Assembly (NCBI GenBank): GCA_028871475.1
Contig: JAGWMZ010000002.1
Span: 203,780-267,779, forward strand
Direction of reading: 5' to 3'
Origin: Sphingomonadales bacterium
GTDB taxonomy: Bacteria; Pseudomonadota; Alphaproteobacteria; Sphingomonadales; Sphingomonadaceae
Length of the DNA: 64,000 nucleotides
The position numbers and the translations under genes are program-made. Position 1 is the first letter of the stretch. Every line of letters starts with the position of its first letter. This document shows positions 1-10,366 of the stretch, one piece after another. The notes under the pieces were generated by a model. That model was given only the letters and a program-made list of their open reading frames with translations. It searched no databases and had not been told where the DNA came from.

Positions 1-410
1 TCGAGCTGACGGCGGACCGGCTGGTGCTGGTCGATGGCGGCACGGCGCAGGATTACAACGGCAGCATCGAAGATTACATCGACTTTATTCTGGGCCGTAA
101 CCAGCCGAAGGTGGAGACCAGGGCGGACACGAAAAAGCCCAAGGCCGACAAGCGCGCCAACGCCCTTGCCCGCGAGGAATACAAGGCGGCGCAAAAGAAG
201 CTGCGCGAGGCCGAGACCCGCATCACCAAACTGCAGGCACAGATCGAGGCGCTGGACGGGGCCATGGCCGACCCTGCCAAAGCGCCCAAGGAGCTGGCCG
301 GCGTGAACATGGGTGAACTGGCCCGTCGCCGCGCCGTGCTCGACGATCAATTGCAGGACGCCGAAGCCGCATGGCTGGAACTGGGCGAGGCGGTGGAGGA
401 CGCGGGCTGA
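1..410 (+). CDS. ABC-F family ATPase, C-terminal end (partial)
   Basis: The gene enters from the left edge and is open in frame from base 3. The first visible residues (ELTADRLVLVDGG) match the end of the second nucleotide-binding domain of Uup/EttA-type ABC-F proteins, which act on ribosomes or nucleic acid rather than in transport. After about 35 residues comes a charged, Lys/Glu/Ala-rich stretch with heptad character (KKLREAETRITKLQAQIEAL). This fits the C-terminal coiled-coil domain of Uup, a DNA-binding extension in that subfamily. The Walker motifs lie outside the window, so the subfamily is inferred from the tail only. The ATG/GTG in the ORF track is internal and is not the real start. 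Confidence 0.75.
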   Translation, partial: ELTADRLVLVDGGTAQDYNGSIEDYIDFILGRNQPKVETRADTKKPKADKRANALAREEYKAAQKKLREAETRITKLQAQIEALDGAMADPAKAPKELAGVNMGELARRRAVLDDQLQDAEAAWLELGEAVEDAG

Positions 411-532
411 TCCGCGCCATGGTGAGGTACCGTGCTGTGGTAACCGGGCGCTTCCGCGCTTCCCCTTATACCTTGGTGGGGGAGGCTTAGGCTATCATCG
501 GGTAAGCCGCCTTGCGGAGAACCCCTGTTTTC

Positions 533-2572
533 ATGCCGCCTGCCACGCCGATCAATGTTGAGGATGCGCGCTGGATCGCGCTGAGCGAGGCGAGCGAGCG
601 GCTGGCCACGGCGCGCTCGCTTGCGGCCATTGTCGACATCCTGCGCGAGACGGCGCGCGAGATTGTCGGCGCGCAGGGCATCGCGGTGGTCATCCGCGAG
701 GGCGGCCATTGCTTTTACGCCGCCGAAGATGCGGTGGGCCCGCTGTGGACGGGCAACCGCTTTCCTCTGGAAACCTGCATTTCCGGTTGGGCGATGACGC
801 GGGGCGAAACTGTCTGCATCGGCGACATCACGCTGGACGCGCGCGTGCCGCAGGCAGCCTATGCGCCCACCTTCGTGCGCAGTCTCGTCATGGTGCCCAT
901 CGGCAAGCCAGAGCCGGTGGCGGCGCTGGGCGCCTATTGGTCCGACGTGCGCGAGCATGATCCCGCGCAGGTGCGGCGGCTGGAGGCGCTGGCCCGCGCG
1001 GCGGCCATCGCGCTGGAAAACACCCGGTTGATCGACACGCTGACGCAAAGTGAGCGCGACCGCCAACTGGCGCTGGAGGCTGGGCGCATGGGGGTCTGGA
1101 CGCTGGATCTGGCCAGCGGAAAGCTGGAAACCAACGCCACCTTTTGCGGCATTTTCGGGTTTGAGCCCGATCATCCCCTGACGATGGAGGAGTTGCGCGC
1201 AGCGGTTCATGCCGAGGACAGGGCCCATACCTTTCACACCATCGACAACAGCATCGAGACCGGTGAGGCCTGCGAGGTTGAGCATCGGCTGATCACCCCG
1301 CAAGGCGGCATCCGCTGGGTCAGCCTGCGTGCCAAGCCCAGCTTTCACCCCGATGGCCGGCCACGGGCGATTTCGGGCGTGCTGACTGATGTCACCGCGC
1401 GCGTGACGATGGAAGCAGAGCGCGCCGATTTTGCCGCCATGCTGGAGCAGCGGGTGGAACAGCGCACTGCCGAGCTGATCAAGGCACAGGAAGACTTGCG
1501 CCAGGTGCAGAAACTGGACGCGATGGGCCAGTTGACCGGCGGCGTGGCACATGATTTCAACAATCTGCTCACCCCCATTCTGGGCGGGCTCGATCTGCTC
1601 TCGCGCCGCAATGTCGGGGGTGAGCGCGAGCAGAAGATGATCGCCGGGGCGTTGCAATCGGCGGAAAGGGCGCGCACGCTGGTGCATCGGCTGCTCGCCT
1701 TTGCCCGGCGCCAGCCGCTGACGGTGCAGTCGGTCGATATTGGCCTGCTGTTGCTCGATCTCGTCGGGTTGATCGAGGTGACATTGGGCCCGCGCCACAG
1801 GCTCTCGCTCACCATCGCGCCCGATGTCAGCCCGGCGCTGGTGGACCGTAACCAGCTCGAAATGGCGCTGGTCAATGTGGCGGTCAATGCCCGCGATGCG
1901 ATGGCTTCGGGCGGCACGCTCGGCGTTTCGCTGCGTCAGGAGGACGGGCATGTGGTGATCGCCCTGCGCGATACGGGCGTCGGCATGGATGAAGCGACGC
2001 TGCAACGCGCCATCGAGCCGTTCTTTTCGACCAAGGGCGTGGGCAAGGGCACGGGGCTGGGGCTCTCCATGGTCCATGGGCTGATGGCCCAGCTGGGCGG
2101 GGCGCTGCGCATCGAGAGCACCCCGGCGCGGGGCACGACGGTCGAACTGGTGATGCCCGCCAGCCAGGCCCCCATCGAGCGGACCGAGGTCCAGCCGCCC
2201 GTGCCGCTGGCCATGCATGGCAAGACCGTGCTGCTTGTCGATGACGAGGCAGTGGTGCGCGCCAGCGCGGCGGAGATGCTGGCGGAATTCGGCCTGCGGG
2301 TGATCGAGGCAGCCTCGGCGGAGGAAGCGCTTGCGGTGCTGGCGGGCGGGGCAAGGGTCGACCTGCTCGTCACCGACCACATGATGCCCGGGATGACCGG
2401 CGCCCAGCTGGTGGCCAAAGTCGCGCGCCGCTGGGCGGGGATGCCGGTGCTCCTGGTGTCGGGCTATTCGGATCTGGCGGGCGTTTCGGGCACCATACCG
2501 CGCCTTGCCAAGCCCTTCCGCCAGCGCGATCTGGCGGCCAGTCTGGCGTTGGTGCTGGGGGATCGGTCGTGA
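533..2572 (+). CDS. Hybrid sensor histidine kinase (GAF-PAS-HisKA-HATPase-REC)
   Basis: A 679-aa cytoplasmic sensor kinase. A GAF domain (about 25-170) is followed by a PAS fold (about 175-300), a short coiled helix, and the phosphoacceptor helix [11 protein letters not shown] with His near 338. The ATPase domain has the N box ([10 protein letters not shown]), the G1 box DTGVGMD and the G2 box GTGLGLS. A C-terminal receiver domain (about 560-675) carries the acidic pair LLVDDE and the phosphoacceptor Asp in TDHMMPG. No membrane segments are seen, so it should sense a cytosolic signal. ATG 533 was preferred over the upstream TTG at 512 because GGAGAA lies about 11 nt before it. No cognate response regulator is adjacent. 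The signal is unknown. Confidence 0.9.
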   Translation: MPPATPINVEDARWIALSEASERLATARSLAAIVDILRETAREIVGAQGIAVVIREGGHCFYAAEDAVGPLWTGNRFPLETCISGWAMTRGETVCIGDITLDARVPQAAYAPTFVRSLVMVPIGKPEPVAALGAYWSDVREHDPAQVRRLEALARAAAIALENTRLIDTLTQSERDRQLALEAGRMGVWTLDLASGKLETNATFCGIFGFEPDHPLTMEELRAAVHAEDRAHTFHTIDNSIETGEACEVEHRLITPQGGIRWVSLRAKPSFHPDGRPRAISGVLTDVTARVTMEAERADFAAMLEQRVEQRTAELIKAQEDLRQVQKLDAMGQLTGGVAHDFNNLLTPILGGLDLLSRRNVGGEREQKMIAGALQSAERARTLVHRLLAFARRQPLTVQSVDIGLLLLDLVGLIEVTLGPRHRLSLTIAPDVSPALVDRNQLEMALVNVAVNARDAMASGGTLGVSLRQEDGHVVIALRDTGVGMDEATLQRAIEPFFSTKGVGKGTGLGLSMVHGLMAQLGGALRIESTPARGTTVELVMPASQAPIERTEVQPPVPLAMHGKTVLLVDDEAVVRASAAEMLAEFGLRVIEAASAEEALAVLAGGARVDLLVTDHMMPGMTGAQLVAKVARRWAGMPVLLVSGYSDLAGVSGTIPRLAKPFRQRDLAASLALVLGDRS

Positions 2573-2627
2573 TCCGCTGACGGCGGCGCACCTTGCACAG
2601 GGGGCGATCCATTCCGATATGGGGCAC

Positions 2628-3641
2628 ATGACCCAGCCCCCCAAACTTTCCGTCCTTGACCTTGTCCCCATCAATGAAGGCAGTTCCATCGCGCAGGCGC
2701 TGGGCCATGCGGCAGAGCTGGCCGTCCATGCCGAGGATTGCGGCTACCACCGCTATTGGGTGGCCGAGCACCATGGCATGGCGGGCGTGGGCGGCGCGGC
2801 GACATCGGTGGTGCTGGCCCATGTGGCGGCGGGCACGCGGGCCATCCGCATCGGCGCGGGGGGCATCATGCTGCCCAACCATGCGCCTTTGCAGATCGCC
2901 GAGCAATTCGGCACGCTTGATGCGCTCTATCCCGGCCGGGTCGATCTGGCGCTGGGCCGCGCGCCCGGTTCGGACGGGCGGGTGGCGATGGCCCTGCGCC
3001 ACGGCAATGCCGAAGAGTTTCCGCAGCAGGTGATGGAATTGCAGGCCTATTTCGCCGGCGATGACAGGCTGGGCTTTACCGCCACGCCGGGCGCCGGGGC
3101 CGCGCCGCAGATGTGGATCCTGGGGTCGAGCACCTATGGCGCGCAACTGGCCGCTGCGCTGGGCCTGCCCTATGGCTTTGCCTCGCATTTCGCCCCGGCG
3201 ATGCTGGATGAGGCGCTGGAAATCTATCGCCGCAATTTCCGCCCCTCCGCCTTTCTGGACAAGCCGCATGTGATGGTGGGCTTCAACGTCTTTGCGGCGG
3301 AGACGGTGGAGGAGGCGCGGTTTCTTGCCAGTTCGATGCAGCAGAAATTCATCTCGCTGCGCACCGGGCATGGGCGCGGGTGGTTCCAGCCGCCGGTCGA
3401 GGGCTATTACGAGAGCCTGCCCGCTGGCCATCGCGCTATGCTCGACCAGACGCTGGCCTGCGCCGCCATCGGCACGTGTGAGGATGTGGCGCAGGGCCTT
3501 TCCGCCATCATCCGCCGCACTGGCGCTGACGAGATCATGGTTGCCAGCCAGATCTTCGACCATCAGGCGCGGTTGAACAGCTATGCTCTGGCGGCGCAGG
3601 CCATGGCGCAGATCAGCGGCGCGGTGGACATCAGCGCCTGA
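2628..3641 (+). CDS. LLM class flavin-dependent oxidoreductase (luciferase-like)
   Basis: A 337-aa protein of the bacterial luciferase-like monooxygenase family, FMN- or F420-type TIM barrels. The N-terminus ([12 protein letters not shown]) and the segment [12 protein letters not shown], preceded by [14 protein letters not shown], are typical of the single-component MsnO8/YhbW-like group. The ORF track runs further upstream, but that extension overlaps the kinase gene and is out of character. ATG 2628 gives the usual family length, and ATG 2619 is the alternative. The Shine-Dalgarno site is weak. It lies 55 nt behind the kinase on the same strand and may be co-transcribed. The substrate cannot be predicted. 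Confidence 0.85.
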   Translation: MTQPPKLSVLDLVPINEGSSIAQALGHAAELAVHAEDCGYHRYWVAEHHGMAGVGGAATSVVLAHVAAGTRAIRIGAGGIMLPNHAPLQIAEQFGTLDALYPGRVDLALGRAPGSDGRVAMALRHGNAEEFPQQVMELQAYFAGDDRLGFTATPGAGAAPQMWILGSSTYGAQLAAALGLPYGFASHFAPAMLDEALEIYRRNFRPSAFLDKPHVMVGFNVFAAETVEEARFLASSMQQKFISLRTGHGRGWFQPPVEGYYESLPAGHRAMLDQTLACAAIGTCEDVAQGLSAIIRRTGADEIMVASQIFDHQARLNSYALAAQAMAQISGAVDISA

Positions 3642-3746
3642 GCATGGTTTCCGCGCGCCGTTTCGTAACCTTTGCCCGGCGCCGGGCGTAAAAGAGACTG
3701 GGCGCGGCTCTGTGACGCGCGTGGTTTTTGCTTTTATGGTGCCGTC

Positions 3747-5459
3747 ATGATCCTGTTTCTCCTCTCCTATCTTGGCGGTGTGCTCACCATTTTAAGCCCC
3801 TGCATCCTGCCGGTGCTGCCTTTTGTCTTCGCCCGCGCCGACCAGCCTTTCCTGCGCAGCGGCCTGCCCTTGCTGCTGGGCATGGCAGTGACCTTTGCGG
3901 GTGTCGCGGCGCTGGCGGCGCTGGGCGGGGGCTGGGCGGTACAGGCCAACAGCTACGGCCGCGGGGTGGCGCTGGTGGTGTTGGCATTGTTTGGCCTGCT
4001 GCTGCTGTTCCCCTCGCTGTCCGACCGGGCGACGCGGCCGCTGGTGGCGCTGGGCGCGCGGCTCTCGCAATCCTCACGCGGAGGGCAATCGCGGGCCTCG
4101 GGCTTTGGCGCCAGCCTGCTGCTGGGCGTGGCGACGGGGCTGCTCTGGGCGCCTTGCGCCGGGCCGGTGCTGGGGCTGGTGCTGACGGGTGCCGCCCTGC
4201 AGGGCGCCGGCGCGCAGACGGCGCTGCTGCTGCTCACCTATGCCCTGGGCGCGGCGACATCGCTGGCGCTGGCCTTGCTGGTGGGGGGCAAGGTCTTTGC
4301 CGCCATGAAGCGCTCGATCGGGGTTGGCGAGCATATCCGCCGCGTGCTGGGCGTGCTGGTGCTGGCTGGCGTGGTGGCCATTGCGCTGGGGGTGGATACC
4401 GGCCTGCTCACACGCGTCTCGCTTTCCGGCACCAACCGTATCGAGCAGGGGCTGCTCGACCGTTTTCACGCCGGATCGGCCAAATCGACCGGCGATCTGG
4501 CGGTCGAGGGCCGGTTCCCACCCCTGACCGGCGCCACGCAATGGCTCAATTCGCCCCCGCTCAGCCCGCAGGCGCTGCGCGGCAAGGTGGTGCTGGTCGA
4601 TTTCTGGACCTACAGCTGCATCAACTGCCTGCGCTCCTTGCCCTATGTGAAGGCATGGGCGCAGAAATATCAGGATCAGGGGCTGGTCGTCATTGGCGTC
4701 CATTCGCCCGAATTCGCCTTTGAGAAAGAGCCCGCCAATGTGCGCAAGGCGGTGCATGATCTGGGCATCACCTATCCCGTCGCGATGGACAATGACCTCA
4801 ACATCTGGAGCGCCTTCAACAATGAATATTGGCCCGCCCATTTCCTGATCGATGGGCAGGGGCGCATCCGCTACCACAGCTTTGGCGAAGGCGATTATGA
4901 TGCCACCGAAAAGGCCATTCAGCGCCTGCTGATGGAAAATGGGCATATGGTGCGCGGCACCGCGCTGGTCGAGGCGACGGGCGTGGGCAAAGCGGCGGAT
5001 CTTGGCGAGGTCGCCTCGCCCGAAACCTATGTCGGCTATGGCCGGGCCGAGCATTTTGCTTCACCTGGCGGTTTCGTGGGCGATATGGCGCATGACTACA
5101 CGCTGCCCGGCCTGACCAAACTCAACGATTGGGGGCTGGGCGGTCGCTGGAGCGTGGGGCAGGAACATGCCAGCGCCGAAGGGGCCGGGGCGAAGATCGC
5201 CTTCCGCTTCCATGCCCGCGACCTGCACCTGGTGCTGGGGCCCGATGCGCAGGGCCGCCCGGTGCGTTTCCGCGTGACGATTGACGGTAAGACGCCGGGC
5301 GCCGACCATGGGCTCGATACCGACGGTGCCGGCATGGGCATGGTGACGCAGCAGCGGCTCTATCAGTTGATCCGTCAGAAGGGGCCGATTGTCGATCACA
5401 CGTTCCAGATCGAGTTCCTCGATCCCGGCGTGCAGGCCTTCGCCTTTACCTTCGGCTAA
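3747..5459 (+). CDS. DipZ-type cytochrome c biogenesis/thioredoxin fusion protein
   Basis: A 570-aa inner-membrane protein that moves reducing power from cytosol to periplasm. The N-terminal third is a CcdA/DsbD-like multispanning domain with paired cysteines in SPCILPVLP and WAPCAGPVLG. A periplasmic redoxin domain follows (about 265-400) with the active-site motif WTYSCINCLR near residue 287. The last 150 residues form the beta-rich C-terminal module found in mycobacterial DipZ, suggested there to be carbohydrate-binding. ATG 3747 was chosen because the hydrophobic segment starts immediately (MILFLLSYLGG). The ORF track start adds an unlikely 25-residue leader. It converges on lacI with only 9 nt between stops and no terminator seen. 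Confidence 0.9.
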   Translation: MILFLLSYLGGVLTILSPCILPVLPFVFARADQPFLRSGLPLLLGMAVTFAGVAALAALGGGWAVQANSYGRGVALVVLALFGLLLLFPSLSDRATRPLVALGARLSQSSRGGQSRASGFGASLLLGVATGLLWAPCAGPVLGLVLTGAALQGAGAQTALLLLTYALGAATSLALALLVGGKVFAAMKRSIGVGEHIRRVLGVLVLAGVVAIALGVDTGLLTRVSLSGTNRIEQGLLDRFHAGSAKSTGDLAVEGRFPPLTGATQWLNSPPLSPQALRGKVVLVDFWTYSCINCLRSLPYVKAWAQKYQDQGLVVIGVHSPEFAFEKEPANVRKAVHDLGITYPVAMDNDLNIWSAFNNEYWPAHFLIDGQGRIRYHSFGEGDYDATEKAIQRLLMENGHMVRGTALVEATGVGKAADLGEVASPETYVGYGRAEHFASPGGFVGDMAHDYTLPGLTKLNDWGLGGRWSVGQEHASAEGAGAKIAFRFHARDLHLVLGPDAQGRPVRFRVTIDGKTPGADHGLDTDGAGMGMVTQQRLYQLIRQKGPIVDHTFQIEFLDPGVQAFAFTFG

Positions 5460-5468
5460 AGGACCTGC

Positions 5469-6533
5469 TCAGGCCCGGCGTGGGCGCCGTCTTGGCGCCG
5501 CGTCGGACTGGCGGCGCACCAGTTTGTAATCGAGCAGGACATGCGGCGTTTCCTCGGCCGTGTTCTCGCGCCGCTGGCGCAGGTCGCGCACCAGCAGGTC
5601 GACCGCAGTGCGTGCCATATTGCCGATGGGCTGGTGAATGGTGGTGAGTTCGGGCCAGATGGTGGTGGCCAGCGGCGTATCGTCAAAGCCGCAGACGGTC
5701 AGATCGCCCGGCACATCCAGCCCGCGCCCATGGGCAATGGCGACAACGGCGGCGGCCATGTCGTCATTGGCGGCAAAGATGGCGGTGGGCGGTTCGCTCT
5801 GGTCGAGCAATTGCTCGGCGGCATCGAGGCCGGAGCGATAGTTGAACAGGCCCTGCGTGACCAGCGAAGGATCAAGCACCATGCCTGCCTCATCGAGCGC
5901 CATGCAATAGCCTTCGTAGCGGCGCTGGCCCGAATTATAGGCCGGATTGCCCTTGATGAAGCCGATGCGCCGGTGTCCCAGCGCGATCAGGTGCCGTGTC
6001 ATATCGAGCGCGGCGAGGCGGTCGTCGATGTTGACCGCGGCCACATCGGCCGGCGGATGGCTGGCGGCGATGGTGACGGTGCGGATCGAGGCGGCTTGCA
6101 GCGCTTTGAGCATCTCGGGCGAATCGCAAAGCGGCGGGGGCAGCAGAATGCCGTTCACCCGCGCCTGAACGAGATGGTTGACGATCGTCTCGATCGACAT
6201 GCCCTCGGCCAGCTTTTCCACCGCCAGCAGCACATTGTGGCGGCCGGCCTGATCGAGCCCGCCCATCAGCAGTTCGGAGAGGAAGGAGGTGGAAGGGTTG
6301 GAAAAGACGAGGCAGATCCGCATTTCATCGCCCCCCGCCAGCGTGCGCGCGGCGGCGCTGGGCGCGTAATTGAGCGCGGTAATGGCCTTGCGCACCTTTT
6401 CGCGGGTGACAGGGCGCACGGCCTGTTCGTCGTTGAGCACCCGCGAGACGGTCATGGCCGAAACGCCGGCATGTCTGGCAACGTCGATGATGGTCGGCGC
6501 GCTGCGCTGCCGGCGGGTTTCTCTGGCGTCCAT
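5469..6533 (-). CDS. LacI family transcriptional regulator of the hexuronate locus
   Basis: A 354-aa repressor. The N-terminal helix-turn-helix (TIIDVARHAGVSAMTVSRVLN, shown in part) is followed by the hinge helix (YAPSAAARTLAG) and a periplasmic-binding-protein-like effector domain. It lies downstream of the alpha-glucuronidase gene on the same strand, and across that gene from manD. Its own promoter region holds an operator-like site at 6597-6610, so autoregulation is likely. Perfect matches to the same pattern lie upstream of GH67/manD (8911) and upstream of the TBDR (16209). The effector is probably a uronate or a xylan-derived oligosaccharide, but this is inferred only from the neighbours. 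Confidence 0.9.
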   Translation of the reverse strand: MDARETRRQRSAPTIIDVARHAGVSAMTVSRVLNDEQAVRPVTREKVRKAITALNYAPSAAARTLAGGDEMRICLVFSNPSTSFLSELLMGGLDQAGRHNVLLAVEKLAEGMSIETIVNHLVQARVNGILLPPPLCDSPEMLKALQAASIRTVTIAASHPPADVAAVNIDDRLAALDMTRHLIALGHRRIGFIKGNPAYNSGQRRYEGYCMALDEAGMVLDPSLVTQGLFNYRSGLDAAEQLLDQSEPPTAIFAANDDMAAAVVAIAHGRGLDVPGDLTVCGFDDTPLATTIWPELTTIHQPIGNMARTAVDLLVRDLRQRRENTAEETPHVLLDYKLVRRQSDAAPRRRPRRA

Positions 6534-6596
6534 GAACTCTATTCTGCTGGATTCTGTTGATGGAGGCTGGCGTGAGGGTTACGTAATTGCGTCAAA

Positions 6597-6610
6597 TGTT
6601 AGCGAAAACA
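6597..6610. promoter_or_regulatory. Probable LacI-type operator upstream of lacI
   Basis: TGTTAGCGAAAACA matches 9 of 10 fixed positions of the pattern TGNTANCGNTANCA. It sits 64-77 nt upstream of the lacI start codon. The same pattern recurs at 8911, 16209 and 16614, which supports autoregulation. Confidence 0.5.
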
Positions 6611-6664
6611 AATGAAATTGCCATAACAATGTACCAGCCTCCTTCCCGGGTCTCCCGGTGACGG

Positions 6665-8839
6665 TCAGCCACGGCCCGGCGCGTAGGGGAATGTCAGCGC
6701 CTTGTACCAGTCGAGACGGTGTTCGGGCGCGGCACTGCCGGCGGGCAGGGGGCGTTTGCTGATCGACTGGAAATAGGCGATGCTGGCATCGCGCCACCAT
6801 TGCGCCTCGCGGTGCTGAATGGCCAGATAGGTCTGCGTCTGGTCAAAGCGCTGCTGGTCGATAGAGGGGCGCAGGCTGTTCCACGTCGTCTGCATGGCCG
6901 CAACATAGGCGACGCCATGGTCATAGTGGTGCACCATCGCGTCCCACAGCGTCTCGCCAGAGGCCATCTTCTGGTCCCAGCCGACATGGTGGAACCACAG
7001 CCATTCCCGCTCGGGCGTGGTGGCCAGCGAGGAGAGCGCCTTGGCAACGGGCGGCGCATATTGGGCGATCGCCTCGCTGCCGCTCATGGTGCGGTCAAAG
7101 CCGATGCCTTGCGCGTCGGCCTTGTGGTAATAGGCCGGGTTCCATTCCGGGCGGCCAAGGTCAGACACCCAGGGGGCCGGGCCATAATGGTGGCCGGTGC
7201 CCATCAGATGCGCCAGACCCAGCGGCGTCATGTAATCGACCGCCGCCTCGCGCGAGCCCATCATCATGGAGACAATGGGCGCCACCACGCGCGGGTCGGT
7301 GGTGAAGGTCTGGTCGGCCCATTCGCGCGCCACGGTCTGCGCCGAGCTTTCCGGGTTCCAGGCAAAGCGGCCATAGGCGTACCAGTCGGCCTGGTTGAAG
7401 GTGGAGCCGGACCAGTTGCGATCGGTGCCGATGTTGGCGATGCCCGCCATGCCGGTCAGCTTGTGGTTATCCAGCTTGCCCTCGATCACCTTGGCCACGG
7501 TCGAGCCGGGGCCGTTCACCATGGTGTCGCTGCGCAGCGTTTCCTCGAACAGGGGGCCAAGGTAGGTCAGATGGGTGGATTGGCCCAGATATTCCTTGGT
7601 GATCTGGAATTCCATCATCAGCGGGGTCTTGGGCATAGCGCCGAACAGCGGATGGAACGGCTCGCGCGGCTGGAAGTCGATGGCGCCGTTTTTCACCTGC
7701 ACCATCACATTGTCGGCGAACTGGCCATCGAGCGGCTTGAAATCATCGTAAGCCTGCTTGGCGCGGTCATCGAGGCGTGGATCTTTCTGCGCGCCCGCCG
7801 CATAGACGAAGGCGCGCCAGATCACCACGCCGCCATGGGGTTTGAGCGCGGCGGCCAGCATGTTGGCGCCATCGGCATGGGTGCGGTGATAATCCTGCGG
7901 GCCGGGCTGGCCTTCGCTGTTGGCCTTCACCAGAAAGCCGCCGAAATCGGGGATGGCGGCGTAGATCTCATTGGCCTTGGCTGCCCACCACGCGGCGACC
8001 TGCGGGTCGAGCGGGTCGGCGTCCTTGAGATGGCCGATCTCGATAGGGGCGCTCCATTTGGCCGAGAGATAGACCTTGATGCCATAGGGGCGGAGCACGG
8101 AGGCCAGCGCGGCGGCCTTGGCGATATAGGGGGCGGTCAGGCTGTCGGCCTTGGCGTTCACATTGTTGAGCACCGTGCCGTTGATGCCGATCGAGGCGTT
8201 GAGCCTTGCGTAATCACTGTAGCGCGGGTCTTTCCAGTCGGGCAGGTGCCACCAGTCCCAGATGGAAAAGCCGGCATAGCCGCGTTCCACCGTGCCATCG
8301 AGATTGTCCCAGTGGTTGAGCAGGCGCAGCTTGAGTTTTGGCGTGCTGCGTTGGTCGAGATGGGCAAGGTCGGCCCCGGTGGCGGCCAGGCGCAGCAGGT
8401 CGAAGGCGCCATAGAGCAGCCCGATCTCGTGATTGGCGGTGATGAGGGTGACAGTCTTTCCCGCCATCGTCACCGTGCGGATGGCATAGCCTTCGTCGCC
8501 CAGATCAGCCGGGGAGGCCGGCAATGGGCGCGGCGAGGCCCCAGGTGTGGCCAGCACAATCGCACCGTCGCGCAGCGCCGTGGCCAGCGGCAGGGGCTTG
8601 CCCATCATGCCGGCAAAGCCGCGCTGCAATTCAGCCTGCGCGGCCTTGGCCGAGGGCCCCTTGTCCATGACGATCAGCGCCGTGGCATGGGCCGAAGCGT
8701 CTTGCAGGGCCGTGCCCTGCAGATGGGCGTAGCGCAGCCAGGCCTGATAGCCGTCCTCTGCCCGCGCGGCGGGGGCAAGGGCGAGTGAGGTGAACATCGC
8801 AAAAAGGGTAAGCAGCCAGCAGCACAGCCGAGCCAACAT
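6665..8839 (-). CDS. aguA: Alpha-glucuronidase, glycoside hydrolase family 67
   Basis: A 724-aa protein with an N-terminal signal peptide (hydrophobic core LLTLFAMFTSLALAPAARA, cleavage near residue 27). GH67 enzymes remove (4-O-methyl)glucuronic acid from the non-reducing end of xylo-oligosaccharides. Visible family features are RLLNHWDNLDGTVERGYAG, the catalytic-acid segment FLVKANSEGQPGP (Glu near 309), the barrel strand VVIWRAFVY and the region MMEFQITKEYLGQSTHL. The length agrees with the family. It is predicted periplasmic and feeds glucuronate to the divergent manD operon. It is separated from that operon by a 309-nt region holding a LacI-type operator, and followed on its own strand by lacI. 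Confidence 0.95.
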   Translation of the reverse strand: MLARLCCWLLTLFAMFTSLALAPAARAEDGYQAWLRYAHLQGTALQDASAHATALIVMDKGPSAKAAQAELQRGFAGMMGKPLPLATALRDGAIVLATPGASPRPLPASPADLGDEGYAIRTVTMAGKTVTLITANHEIGLLYGAFDLLRLAATGADLAHLDQRSTPKLKLRLLNHWDNLDGTVERGYAGFSIWDWWHLPDWKDPRYSDYARLNASIGINGTVLNNVNAKADSLTAPYIAKAAALASVLRPYGIKVYLSAKWSAPIEIGHLKDADPLDPQVAAWWAAKANEIYAAIPDFGGFLVKANSEGQPGPQDYHRTHADGANMLAAALKPHGGVVIWRAFVYAAGAQKDPRLDDRAKQAYDDFKPLDGQFADNVMVQVKNGAIDFQPREPFHPLFGAMPKTPLMMEFQITKEYLGQSTHLTYLGPLFEETLRSDTMVNGPGSTVAKVIEGKLDNHKLTGMAGIANIGTDRNWSGSTFNQADWYAYGRFAWNPESSAQTVAREWADQTFTTDPRVVAPIVSMMMGSREAAVDYMTPLGLAHLMGTGHHYGPAPWVSDLGRPEWNPAYYHKADAQGIGFDRTMSGSEAIAQYAPPVAKALSSLATTPEREWLWFHHVGWDQKMASGETLWDAMVHHYDHGVAYVAAMQTTWNSLRPSIDQQRFDQTQTYLAIQHREAQWWRDASIAYFQSISKRPLPAGSAAPEHRLDWYKALTFPYAPGRG

Positions 8840-9148
8840 CAGTCTCTCTCCCGAACCATGTGGCTGCCGCTCTGATCAAGGGCATTGACAGCCGGGTCTT
8901 GTCTGAGCAATGGTAACGCTATCAAGCAAGGCGCCGCAAGCGAAAATCGCAGCATAAACGATGCCGGGTGGAGAGGGTTACCATGTTTCAGGCCAGTCGA
9001 ACGCCCGTGATGGCCGTTTGCGCTTCATCTGCGCTCGCCCGCGCCTTGCGCTCGATTGTCCGTTCTTGCCATGCCGGTGGCGCCGCGTTGCCGCCCCGCC
9101 ATGGCCAGCCAACCCTTACGCCCGCCATCGTCTGAACAGGAAGAACCC
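8840..9148. other. Divergent regulatory region between GH67 and manD
   Basis: This 309-nt stretch has no convincing gene. It contains the LacI-type operator at 8911-8924 and an AT-richer patch around 8880-8960. A possible -35 element TTGACA at 8885-8890 faces manD, but no good -10 at normal spacing was found. The manD Shine-Dalgarno (AGGAAG) is at its right end. Confidence 0.6.
8911..8924. promoter_or_regulatory. LacI-type operator between aguA and the manD operon
   Basis: TGGTAACGCTATCA matches all 10 fixed positions of TGNTANCGNTANCA. It lies 72 nt upstream of the GH67 start and 225 nt upstream of manD, placed to control both directions. Confidence 0.65.
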
Positions 9149-10360
9149 ATGCCCAAGATTACCGGCGCCAAGGTCATTGTCACCTGCCCTGGCCGCAATT
9201 TCGTCACGCTCAAGATCGAAACCGATGAGGGTGTCTATGGGCTTGGCGATGCCACGCTCAACGGTCGCGAACTCTCGGTGGCCAGCTATCTGCAGGATCA
9301 CGTCATCCCCTGCCTGATCGGCCGTGACGCGCACCGTATCGAGGATATCTGGCAATATCTCTACAAGGGTGCCTATTGGCGCCGTGGCCCGGTCACCATG
9401 ACGGCGATCGCCGCGGTCGACATGGCGCTGTGGGACATCAAGGGCAAGATCGCCGGCCTGCCGCTCTATCAGCTGCTGGGCGGGGCCAGCCGCGAGGGCG
9501 TGATGGTTTATGGCCACGCCAACGGCACCAGCATCGAGGACACGATCGAGGTTGCGCTGGATTATCAGAAGCAGGGCTACAAGGCGATCCGCCTGCAATG
9601 CGGCGTGCCGGGCATGGCCAGCACCTATGGCGTCTCGAAGGACAAGTATTTCTACGAGCCTGCTGACGCTGATCTGCCGACCGAAAACGTCTGGAACACC
9701 AGCAAATATCTGCGCGTGGTGCCCGAACTGTTCAAGGCCGCGCGTGAGGCGCTGGGCTGGGACGTGCATCTGCTGCATGACATCCATCACCGCCTGACGC
9801 CGATCGAGGCGGGCCGTCTGGGCAAGGATCTGGAGCCCTATCGCCCCTTCTGGCTGGAAGATGCGACCCCTGCCGAAAATCAGGAAGCCTTCAGGCTGAT
9901 CCGCCAGCACACCACCGCGCCGCTGGCCGTGGGCGAGATCTTCAACTCGATCTGGGACGCGAAGGATCTCATCCAGAATCAGCTGATCGACTATATCCGC
10001 GCGACGGTGGTGCATGCCGGCGGCATCACCCATCTGCGGCGGATTGCGGCGCTGGCCGACCTTTACCAGATCCGCACCGGCTGCCATGGCGCCACCGATC
10101 TCTCGCCGGTGTGCATGGCCGCCGCGCTGCATTTCGACCTGTCGGTGCCCAATTTCGGCATTCAGGAATATATGCGCCACACGGCGGAAACCGATGCGGT
10201 CTTCCCCCATGCCTATACCTTCGAGGATGGCATGATGCATCCGGGCGAAAAGCCGGGCCTTGGTGTGGAGATCGACGAGGAACTGGCCGCCCAATATGAA
10301 TACAAACGCGCCTTCCTGCCGGTGAACCGGCTGGAAGACGGCACGATGTACAACTGGTAA
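9149..10360 (+). CDS. manD: D-mannonate dehydratase, enolase superfamily ManD
   Basis: A 403-aa cytosolic Mg2+-dependent enzyme that dehydrates D-mannonate to 2-keto-3-deoxygluconate. The sequence follows the characterised Novosphingobium aromaticivorans ManD closely as I remember it: [18 protein letters not shown] at the N-terminus, [19 protein letters not shown], the substrate-loop region MVYGHANG, and the metal ligands in the barrel (DIHH, ED, GEIFN). It ends in the family tail [12 protein letters not shown] 9149 was chosen over the upstream frame extension because AGGAAG precedes it at proper spacing and the protein then starts at the conserved MPKITGAKV. First gene of a five-gene operon with uxaC and uxuB, which supports a true mannonate role rather than a starvation-sensing one. 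Confidence 0.95.
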   Translation: MPKITGAKVIVTCPGRNFVTLKIETDEGVYGLGDATLNGRELSVASYLQDHVIPCLIGRDAHRIEDIWQYLYKGAYWRRGPVTMTAIAAVDMALWDIKGKIAGLPLYQLLGGASREGVMVYGHANGTSIEDTIEVALDYQKQGYKAIRLQCGVPGMASTYGVSKDKYFYEPADADLPTENVWNTSKYLRVVPELFKAAREALGWDVHLLHDIHHRLTPIEAGRLGKDLEPYRPFWLEDATPAENQEAFRLIRQHTTAPLAVGEIFNSIWDAKDLIQNQLIDYIRATVVHAGGITHLRRIAALADLYQIRTGCHGATDLSPVCMAAALHFDLSVPNFGIQEYMRHTAETDAVFPHAYTFEDGMMHPGEKPGLGVEIDEELAAQYEYKRAFLPVNRLEDGTMYNW

Positions 10361-10366
10361 ACCATC

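Noticed and set aside
347-2689. 780-codon minus-strand ORF opposite the histidine kinase
   Set aside because: Its Arg/His/Gln-rich translation is a typical antisense shadow in high-GC DNA; the plus strand has intact kinase domains.
6719-8788. 689-codon plus-strand ORF opposite GH67
   Set aside because: No family features; the minus strand encodes a complete signal peptide and alpha-glucuronidase.
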